Source of the DNA: Glandiceps talaboti
Taxonomy: Eukaryota; Hemichordata; Enteropneusta; Spengelidae
NCBI RefSeq assembly: GCF_964340395.1
Contig: NC_135557.1
Coordinates: 7,891,709-7,924,208 of the forward strand
Reading direction: 5' to 3'
DNA: 32,500 nt
Made by a program: the position numbers and the translations under genes. The number at the start of each line of letters is the position of its first letter. Within the stretch, counting starts at the first letter, position 1. A model generated the notes under the pieces. It saw nothing but the letters and a program-made list of their open reading frames with translations, searched no databases and was not told where the DNA came from. Shown here piece after piece: positions 24,181 through 32,500 of this stretch.

Positions 24181-25520
24181 CAGGTACTTTGGAATACTTG
24201 TAGTTCCGTTGTTGTTATTGTTGATGCTTTGAGTGTAAGTATTGTATTGAATCAAAAGGGATTTCAACTTAAATATTCAATATTGCTAAATACATGTACA
24301 ACAGCTGATATAATCAGTGTTAATGAAACTCATTTATCAAATGAAAAAGTTATTAGAATTGATGGTTTTCAATGGATTGAATTAAATCGTCAACTTATAC
24401 ATTCTAGGGCTCGTAGACAATTCAGTGGAGTTGGTCTTTTTGTTAAACGATCTTCATACAATGGGTACCTCGTATTTGTGAAAACAAAGTTTATAATCAT
24501 GGTATCTTAGGTGTTCGGTTTTCTAACAAGATATCAGGGTATTCCTTTATTGTATTTTCATGCTACCTTCCTCCTGAGAATTCACCATGGAGTAGAGATG
24601 CAACTCGTTATTTTGGGTATCTGTTAAGCTAGATTTATACATATGATAATGGAGTGAATTGTATTTTCATTTGTGGTGATTTGAACGTTCGGATGGTTCA
24701 TTTTAATGACAATATTAATGATATTGATGACATTCCAGACACACATCAAATCGATTCAACTGTTAATCAACACGGGCGTGACTTTTACTAGTTTTTGCTT
24801 GAAATGGAGTTTTGTATACTGACTGGAAGATGTAACATTCAAAGCGATAATTTCACATTATCAATACCTACTAAGGGAACAGATGCTGTTGACTATATCT
24901 GTGTGCCACACGATCAGTTGCAATTCTGTGCTAATGTTATTGTAGTTACAATCCAGTCTGTAATTCGTGATTATAGTTTCAAATTGTATAATTTGCTAGG
25001 TGACAGGTGCAAAGTCCTTGACCATTCCTTGCATTTTGTTGACTGTTGTGACCATCCTTGTTTAATTAATGCAAATAGGAATCGTACTACTGATCAGATG
25101 CCATCGAACTTTTTACATCGCAGAGGGAGGGACATACATACATACATACATACATACATACATACATACATACATGCATACATACATACATACATACATA
25201 CATACAGAGACAGAGAGAGAGGGTGCGCAGGTTGAAAATGATGACATTTATCGGAAACTGTGTCACTGTATAATTATTGAAATGGACAGGACTATTCCGA
25301 AATTCGATTGTTCTAAACACGTACGTAAGAGATTTCGTCCTCGAAACCCATATTGACCCTACACTTACCGCCCTATGGAACACTATAAAAGAAAAAGAAA
25401 AAGCTTTTACACGATTCAAAGGCCGTAATACGACGAGATGTATGTGACGTTCTGAATTTAAACAAGCCAGACTGGCATTTAATAAGAGTTTACGTTTCCA
25501 CCTTTCACCATACATGTTCG
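24181..25520 (+). mobile_element. Endonuclease-type retroelement fragment, copy 2
   Basis: An endonuclease/exonuclease/phosphatase-type protein can be read in pieces: 'ADIISVNETHLSNEKVI' near 24304-24354, 'SGVGLFVK' near 24425, 'FICGDLNV' near 24670, and 'GTDAVDYICVPHDQL' near 24870-24915, then a linker with 'FDCSKHVRKRFRPRNPY' and 'KEKEKAFTRF'. Frames change near 24500, 24620, 24790 and after the microsatellite, so it is dead. The catalytic-type order (NET, GDLN, DY) is kept. It stops before any reverse transcriptase. The segment from about 24575 on matches copy 1 at 4328-5230 in the same orientation, so both are copies of one family. Confidence 0.75.
25133..25206. repeat. (CATA)n microsatellite inside element copy 2
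   Basis: About 18 CATA units with one GCAT variant, lying within the linker part of the retroelement. Copy 1 has ordinary sequence at the matching place. Confidence 0.95.
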
Positions 25521-25857
25521 TACTAATTGCAACTTTATGTCCCTCGATCTGGTTTCAGGTTTTACCTTATACCATATTCCTTCACTAACATTAGCAACTA
25601 ACACTTAATCACAGTTTTCTACAGCATAATATTGTCTTTTACACTACACACACATGTCTAAAGCAACTTAAGTGTATTCAAAATAGTGTAATTTTATTTT
25701 CTAAAATAAATTTTCATTTTAAACTGAATTCCACTGTTTGCATTTCATACAAATGAATAATTTATGGACACAACTAATCGAATCCATAAGTGAGTAATAT
25801 TATTGGATAATCTGTTAATAGTCATCTTAGATATTGAATGAGACAACTTTGTCAATA

Positions 25858-26281
25858 TAGCCTACCTGTAGACTGTTTGGCCTATCACTATTACCTTATT
25901 CTGCTATCCTAACTGACATTTTGATTTTTGAGATTTTCGCTGTCCCCAAATCTACTCTGTCTACTATTTTCAGCTGGTCTTGAATGGCATTCCGCCATAG
26001 ACCATGATTGGTCGAATTCAAATACATAATTAGACATTTAAATCGTGCATTCGGTATACATGTATATAAATGTGACCCGTCAAACCACATCATTTCTATT
26101 CGAATTACTCCAATGTTTGGCACACGTTTATGTACATGGTGGGCGTAGCTTAATTAATATCAACTGGGAATAGGGTCAGAATAGACGAGGACAGCGAAAA
26201 TTTAAAAAAAAAATCCAAATGTCAGTTAGGATAACAGACTAGGGTAGTAGCGATAGTCCTTGAAATCTACAGATAGGCTAC
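25858..26281. mobile_element. Foldback / MITE-like element with about 100-base imperfect inverted arms
   Basis: The left arm, beginning TAGCCTACCTGTAGA at 25858 and reaching about 25960, is the imperfect reverse complement of about 26183-26280, which ends TCTACAGATAGGCTA. Matching internal blocks include TATCCTAACTGACATTT (left about 25902, right about 26220 reversed) and ATTTTCGCTGTCC. The arms enclose about 220 bases with no coding frame. The arrangement fits a non-autonomous DNA transposon; TA flanks are possible but the target duplication is not certain. Confidence 0.75.
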
Positions 26282-26579
26282 TGTTAATATATTATCAACC
26301 AGTGAAGTATACCCTATTTCAGACCCATACATATATATCACAATATGTGGATAAAACATGACGTCATCATTTTTAGGTATTCACAATTCCTTAACATTGT
26401 TTCATTTATGAGTGTTTACTATGTCCAATATCTCTCCACGAGAAGTTATAAACACCAGGAATGTACAAACATGTAAACAAATCCGTTTTAAAATATATAG
26501 TCTATTTATGTATATAATTTTCCACATTCAGATTCGATACACAGATAATAACTGGGCCATTCATGGCATGTCATGGTTC

Positions 26580-27040
26580 AAATCTTGTCGAAGGATTTTA
26601 TGCTGTGGAGGTTGTGTTTGACTGATGTGCGGTCATTCGACCATCAGGACTCCAACAACTAACATGCTATTCCCATCGTCGTAATCCACTAGCCGCTTTA
26701 CGGCAGCACTTAGCAGACGTCCACACACAAAGGTAGTGGTTGAATTGACTACCATTCATCGACTAAGATTAAGAGCCAATCAGAGGGTCCAATTTTTATT
26801 CAGCATTATCAGCGTCAAAGTAGAATTGTTTTGCGAGAAAGCGAAACTAGGTACCACCGTATGAACTGGCAGGTAATATTTTTCGAACAGAAAATGACAA
26901 ACATTTGCTTGTGTAACCGTTCTGTCAAATATCAGGTATAATACATGGTTCGGGAGACGCGGCTGCCATTCCAATGAGGCTTCTCTCCGGCAATACTCAT
27001 GTACTGGTACGAGAAGAACGATTGGTTTCATTTAAAGTTT
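26580..27040 (+). pseudogene. Probable Tc1/mariner-like transposase remnant
   Basis: Pieces in shifting frames resemble the catalytic half of Tc1-like transposases: 'HRRNPLAALRQHLADVHT' near 26668-26720, 'NWQVIFFEQK' near 26866-26895 followed by 'NICLCNRSVKYQV' near 26903-26940, and 'WFGRRGCHS' near 26947-26975. This follows the family order 'W..VIFSDES.F.L....G...V' then 'RRGE', but the catalytic Asp of the 'SDES' motif is not preserved, and frames and stops interrupt it. The resemblance is from memory of the family pattern, not an alignment. Confidence 0.45.
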
Positions 27041-27335
27041 GCATAAAAATTGTCATGATGTAATTCACAAATTGTCTATCATTAGTTCATAGTTTCTTAT
27101 ACATGTAATATTGCATTGATTTATAACTTATTACGTTGATTTAGATATTCTGAAAAGAAGCATGTTGTTAGCTGCCATACTGGAGACGGTTTACAGGATG
27201 GAGAAGGGTTAACGACGTCATAAAAATAAACTTTGTTACTTGCAATTTTTCGACCACTAGGTAATAAAATCATGCAGTGGCGTAAATTTACTCATACACC
27301 CAATGGCCCCTGACTAGTTTACAGCATCCCCAAAT

Positions 27336-28595
27336 TTAAACAATTCTCTCTCCAGTTCCGAAAATCATGAAAATAATCCAACCAGTAAAAGTTAGAGACC
27401 CTGTTATACTGAAGACGATGCTCCAACTGTTAAAATAGTCCATTAAGTGACCACTGATGTATACGCCAAGAAATCCCGGTATTGCACTTATGGAATTCAT
27501 AACTCCTGTTTGAATAAAAGAAACCACAAGTCTTAGATATCACACGTTCTTGTATATCTCACCCCTAATCCCTGACTTCAATGACTAAGTACTTATTTCT
27601 ATACACATAAATAAACATTTTTTGTAATTTTAAATAAAAATGATAAAATATCCATCATTATTCTCAGCTTGTATATAAATTACAAATTGCTTATCTATTT
27701 TTAGTTTTCGTCATGTTAATACGCTTTAAACTGGACAGGAAAGAGTTGTAGTCACCTTTCATTGCTTTGAATATTGAGTTTTACTACTTTTCCCCAATTT
27801 TCGTCAATTTCGATGATAACATAATGAGAAATGTGAATGAACAAAATCCAAATTAGATGTGAAGGTATTCTAAGTATACACTGTATACCTCTCTTAAAGT
27901 AGATTACGCCTAGAAAATGAACTCTTTAAAATTAAGCCGTTTTTTGTTCAAGAATACAACAACCCAGTTTCAGTTTAAGATAAACAAATTTCTGGGGACA
28001 CCATACACATTTTTGAAACAGAGGTCAAAATTATATCAAAACTTCACCATTTTTGAATCCAATATGGCCGCCGAATACTATGTTAACTCTGTTGGAGAAT
28101 AAAATATTGACGATTTCCTTGAAAATAGGATTGTTTTAAAAGGAAAAAGTTTTCATATTGTAATATTTGGAGAGAATGGAAGAAATTAGATGTTCAGAGA
28201 AATTGTTCCCATAGGACATTCCACCTTAGCAGAAAAGGAATCCGACGTTCATTACTGATCAATCACACTGTGTATGTAAACTTCATCAGTTAATTAATAC
28301 TCTTCAATGTTCAGTGAGAATCATGCCATGGGTGACTTAAATCACACCACTTCCATTATAACCGAAAAAGGTAAAGTTTGATTGAAACTTTGACGAAAGT
28401 GAGGTTCCTATAAATTATATATTGAATATGTAACATTAGGTTAGACAATCTTCTAATTCTAGTTTCATATATTACCATGGATAATGATTGCCCGGAAAAT
28501 GATATAAAACAATCCCTTTTATTTGAATGTGCTATGAACAATATTTCACGTCAGTATGTGCATATTGATTAAGGATGTTTTTTACAATTTTCTGA

Positions 28596-28685
<90 letters not shown>

Positions 28686-28701
28686 CATATATGCACTTAC
28701 A

Positions 28702-28751
<50 letters not shown>

Positions 28752-31426
28752 TACACTTACATGTATACATATATATATATATATACTTTTAATGATGACC
28801 ATTTAATCATTCTAGTTGAAATGCCATAAGTATGGAAAAAATCAATATGATCTGAAAATAGATTACGATGAAAACAAATCTCACCGTATACAGCGCCAGC
28901 ATGAGTTGGTGCCAAGTCTTGAGTGTTTGCATATGCCCCAGCAGTACCTATGTTGTCCATCGAAAAGGCGTATGTGATTGCTGTTAACGTTGTAGCATAG
29001 CATGTCATGTGTCCAACAAACATTAGAGTTGTGGTATAACTCAAAGAAGCCAGTGTCTGTAAGATGGAGAAACACATGAATGAGGGGAGAATACCATTGT
29101 TACATTTATTAAAACCACTCTAAATTGAACAACAAACTTTACTAACTTGTAAATATTTCATAACTGTTACAACTTAAACACAGAACTATCCTATATAAAT
29201 AGGATTATGACTAGTCTATGCAAATGCGGGAAATTCAAACTACTGTACAGAGCGCTAGCTTCTGGGTCTTGTTTTCAGCATTTTGTCTGTACTTCGGTAA
29301 TGAAGCATGTACAAAGTGTTTGTTAATGTTGTAGGATGGTAACTTGATACTCAAATTAGTTGAAAATCAATCAGTTTGTATCATAGAATGTAAACACCTT
29401 TCAAAATGAGACAAATTCTCCTTCAAACATCTGTTTAGATTGTGTGTCACTCAGGATTATTCAAATATGCGATATTTGCATATATGAACAACCCAGATAG
29501 GGAATGTTTATATTTTGGTGATTACTTGCCAGTGAGTCACCACAAGTTCTCCACCTCCAAAACATACAGTCAGTTAGTCATATGCAAAATAGGGTGCCAG
29601 GCACAGGCAGTCATCATGCTTTTAAAGTGGCCCAAGCAGAGTTTATAAGCTTTTTACTAAAGTGAAAAATACTTAACATGAAACTTCATTGAACTATAAT
29701 GAATCTAGTATATTGTTAACATCGATATATACCTTCAATGACAGTATAATTAATTGTTTTCTGGTATTGGTAGAACAATTAATTGCATGTTAGGGATTGT
29801 GTGGACATTGTTTACATGTAATACAAAATTACGTAACAGGATCGTTTACAAGTTATCTTTCAATACCAAATCCGAGTTCAATCACTTGCAAATGACGGTT
29901 AAGTATGCTTCAGTAAGTTGAATACTGGAAGTACCTTCTGAACAAGCAGAAAACATTATGTCCAACAAGTCTTCTTAGAAGACACAGACGTCTTAAATAC
30001 TTTATTTCCAGGTGGCTGAATGGTGACATGATTGCAGAAGAAATTAGTGGCAATAAACAAATAAATAAACAAATAAATAAATATTATAAAGTGTCTGTGA
30101 TATGCAGGAATTTGCATATCTTGCAAAACAAAGTTATGTGCATATGTACCATGTGATATGTCACCTTTGTATCAGGTTTGAAATAAATGGATATTGCATC
30201 TTTAAGAAATGATATATTATTGATACACGGGCGGACAGACATATGCGCGCATTGAAATGATTCCGTAAAATATAGGTTATAACTTGAAATGTATTCATCT
30301 ACCTGTATAAATTTTCTTGTTGTAGTTTTACTAATTCCGCTTGATATCATTCGATCAGCGATATACCCACTAAGCATACAAGGCGGAGCAGCAACCAACC
30401 AGGGTACAACATTAAACACCCAGCCCTGTTGGAGATAAAAGTTTAGATACACTATGATATTTTCCAAATTTTAAAATTGAGTATATTGTCACAAACTTGA
30501 ACAACCTCTTATGAGATATGCTATTAGACAACACACATGCATTTGGATTTGGTACACTGACAAAGTTTGTCTATAGAACGGTAGCAAGAAAAATCACCAT
30601 GTTTGTGGTGTTAACACAATATTCTCATTTGCCATTTAGTCACGATGGTAAACAGAAGTGAATAGGGCCAAAATCAACAACAATAGTGTACGAGATATAT
30701 TTCCTTCAAATTTCAAATTCACCATCATATTTGACACGGCTTTGTAAAATTTACTACTATATTGTACCAGACACTATTTCTGTAAAATTTAGTATATTGT
30801 ATCAGACACTATTTCTGTAAAATTTAGTATATTGTATCAGACACTATTTCTGTAAAATTTAGTATATTGTATCAGACACTATTTCTGTAAAATTTAGTAT
30901 ATTGTATCAGACACTATTTCTGTAAAATTTAGTATATTATACCAGACACTATTTCTGTAAAATTTAGTATATTGTATCAGACACTATTTCTGTAAAATTT
31001 CAAACACACCATCATATATATTTTTTCAAAGCTGTGTACAACTTAGTCAGAGACTCTTTCTGTAAAGTGTCATACTCATACCATCAATATTTCCTATGTA
31101 CAAAATTATCATTACCCTACATTTTAGGGAATCTTGAATAATCAAGGGACAAGATTTTAGCTATCTGTCATGACCTAGGCGTGCAAGATTGAATCAGACA
31201 ACAGTTTCACTTTCAACTTAACTATAAATGACGAAATCTCATGAAGCATTGTTGGTAGGTTTAGCTTATTATGTTATTGTCGTACATATCCTCAATATTT
31301 CACCAACTACAATGTGTGTAGCTTGTTACCTTTTCATGGGGAAATTTTTCAGTAAAAAATGTTGGCAGCCAGTTAAATAGTAAATGTCCGGAATAACCAC
31401 CACAAAAATTAATTATGATCATTGCC
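27336..31426 (-). CDS. SLC17A9: SLC17A9-type vesicular nucleotide transporter, C-terminal half (partial)
   Basis: Four exons in transcription order: 31426-31330 (phase 2 start, phase 0 end), 30425-30303 (phase 0-0), 29056-28885 (phase 0-1) and 27505-27336 (ends at TAA). Junctions are GTAACA, GTAGAT, GTGAGA donors and CAG acceptors. The product is about 187 residues, the C-terminal half of a 12-helix major-facilitator protein. Diagnostic segments are '[15 protein letters not shown]', '[15 protein letters not shown]', '[11 protein letters not shown]....TRKFIQ', '[15 protein letters not shown]' and '[13 protein letters not shown]....W'. These match the human vesicular nucleotide transporter in order and exon logic better than sialin or the glutamate transporters. 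The protein loads ATP into secretory vesicles using membrane potential and chloride. The N-terminal exons are not in 31427-32500 as far as I can see and should lie beyond the right edge. It is convergent with gene C. Confidence 0.88.
28599..28786. repeat. Compound (AT)n microsatellite in the last intron of SLC17A9
   Basis: AT runs at 28599-28679, 28706-28745 and about 28770-28786, separated by two near-copies of an ACTTACATG-containing spacer. It starts about 100 bases after the 28885 exon boundary in transcription order. Confidence 0.95.
29057..30302 (-). other. Intron of SLC17A9 between the 30303 and 29056 exons
   Basis: AT-rich, with a short AAATAAAC repeat near 30054-30080. No gene seen; the plus-strand open frame at 29442-29648 has no recognisable features. 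Confidence 0.5.
30753..31000. repeat. 35-base tandem repeat, seven copies
   Basis: The block ACACTATTTCTGTAAAATTT recurs at 30771, 30806, 30841, 30876, 30911, 30946 and 30981, exactly 35 bases apart, with only a few substitutions (GTACC/GTATC, TTGT/TTAT). It lies in the SLC17A9 intron between 31330 and 30425. Diverged versions, with an 'ACCATCATAT' block on either side, lie outside the array (about 30719 and 31009-31090). Confidence 0.97.
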
Positions 31427-32190
31427 CTGGATAGAATAAAGAAAATTGGAGTAAACTTATTATTTGAAATTAGTACATAAACAGTCATTTTAGTACATTT
31501 TATTTTTGTTATTAAAACATTGCTTTGAACTCTACAATTTTATACTGATTTTAGAACATCGATTATGAATATAAATGGTAACAGAACCACATAATACGAA
31601 AAGTCATATTTGACCACCTCTTTTCACCTGGGGTAATATCTGAGCAGATATGTGTAAATGTGGTGAGTATGAGACGAAGTTTCACCTTTGACCTAATTTA
31701 CCTACGGTGATCACTCACCTGGGGTTGTATACAGTCAAAAATGGTACTGCGTCGTGTACTACCCCTGGACAGAAATGGTGGTTAGGTGGGTCAATGGTAA
31801 GGTAGGTTGGTAAATTAGACTTTTAGTAGGACGATGGTTATATTTGAATGTTTAAGCAATGCATTGGTATTGTTTTATTGTTGTCCGTCCCTCAGCGATA
31901 TCTGGCAACATGATACATATATTTTATGACCTGATATTTTACTTACAAAACCTTTATTCATAAGATATGAGAACTATTAAACCATGCACACGTTTTAAGA
32001 ATTCGAAGAGAAAATAAGGAATGTATAATGCTGGTCGTTCTGTGTCATGAAAACGTGTGTCTATGTCATTAGTTCTGCTGTGCGCGAAAAAAAGGAATCA
32101 TAATGTTACGACTCGCCATCTCTTCCACGTTCATTTAAAATTATTATTGCACAGGTATAATTCTGCTATTTTCCAATATTGTTCTTCATT
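31427..32190. other. Right-end spacer / SLC17A9 intron, no exon found
   Basis: By logic this is the next intron of SLC17A9 upstream of the 31426 exon. I searched the minus strand for the preceding exon, which should encode a 'PW..L' type segment, and found none. A TCACCTGGGGT motif occurs twice (about 31625 and 31717). Confidence 0.45.
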
Positions 32191-32194
32191 TAAC

Positions 32195-32450
32195 AGCAGA
32201 ATAATGGCCGAGGACACAGTATGGTAACTGAGGTATAGCAAGTGGTCATCCTACCACCCGTAAAAAGAAATAAGGGTTCGAGCTGGGCTTGAAGGGACCC
32301 ACAAGCACACATTTTGGTGACATAAGGGATTTGTCGATACTCGTCTTTGACCCAAAGTAACAAAGTTCCCTTATGTCACTAGTATTTTCCCTAGCTGAGT
32401 TAAGGAAAATATCGGGGTAGGGGATATAATATCTCACTGCATAGAAATAT
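32195..32450 (+). repeat. Possible tRNA-derived SINE with internal hairpin
   Basis: TAGCAAGTGG (about 32235) resembles a Pol III A box, though one base short, and GGTTCGAGCTG (about 32275) resembles a B box, at a spacing usual for tRNA promoters. Downstream, GTGACATAAGGGA (32317-32329) and its exact reverse complement TCCCTTATGTCAC (32367-32379) form a 13-base stem. No poly(A) tail or target duplication was found, so this is tentative. Confidence 0.3.
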
Positions 32451-32500
32451 CCACTTAATATCTAGATGCTCTTAATACGTAGAATGGTTCAGTATTGTGA

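Noticed and set aside
27917-28102. 61-residue plus-strand frame including an AATATGGCCGCC motif
   Set aside because: The motif recalls dispersed repeats seen in invertebrate genomes, and the frame has no domain or splice context; it lies inside the SLC17A9 intron.

Overview
This is nuclear DNA of an invertebrate animal. Coding sequence lies in short exons with GT-AG introns in consistent phases, the spacers are AT-rich, microsatellites are abundant, and non-LTR, LTR and DNA-transposon remnants are scattered throughout. A death effector domain and an SLC17A9-type transporter fit a metazoan. The repeat and LINE style suggests a marine deuterostome or lophotrochozoan, but I cannot name the species.

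Layout: (1) 89-1665, plus strand: the 3' end of an immunoglobulin-type membrane receptor (gene A: stalk, transmembrane segment, 15-residue tail). (2) 1666-5230: spacer with a frame-broken retrotransposon gag (about 2677-4327), then a decayed endonuclease-type element fragment (4328-5230). (3) 9067-5610, minus strand: gene B, a paralogue of A, with signal peptide, one Ig domain, the same 33-base stalk exon, transmembrane segment and short tail. (4) 9068-10560: a repeat-rich head-to-head spacer. (5) 10721-22993, plus strand: gene C, which I assembled as 11 exons with fully consistent phases (1839 coding bases, 612 residues). It reads as signal peptide, divergent ectodomains, one classical Ig domain, a transmembrane segment, a long cytoplasmic tail and a C-terminal death effector domain (DED). 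(6) An apparently intact L2/CR1-type LINE (17367-20924, minus strand) sits in intron 9 of gene C, flush against the splice donor. (7) 23000-27330: gene C 3' flank, a second endonuclease-type fragment, a foldback/MITE-like element and a Tc1-like transposase remnant. (8) 31426-27336, minus strand: the last four recognised exons of an SLC17A9-type (vesicular nucleotide) transporter.

The main discovery is gene C: an Ig-ectodomain receptor carrying its own DED, the fold FADD and caspase-8 use to assemble death or inflammatory signalling complexes. Known vertebrate death receptors carry a death domain and reach DED proteins through an adaptor, so a one-piece Ig-TM-DED receptor would bypass that step. 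Its neighbours A and B are short-tailed Ig receptors with no visible signalling domain, so the locus resembles a small cluster of signalling and non-signalling cell-surface receptors. That cooperation is inference from layout only.
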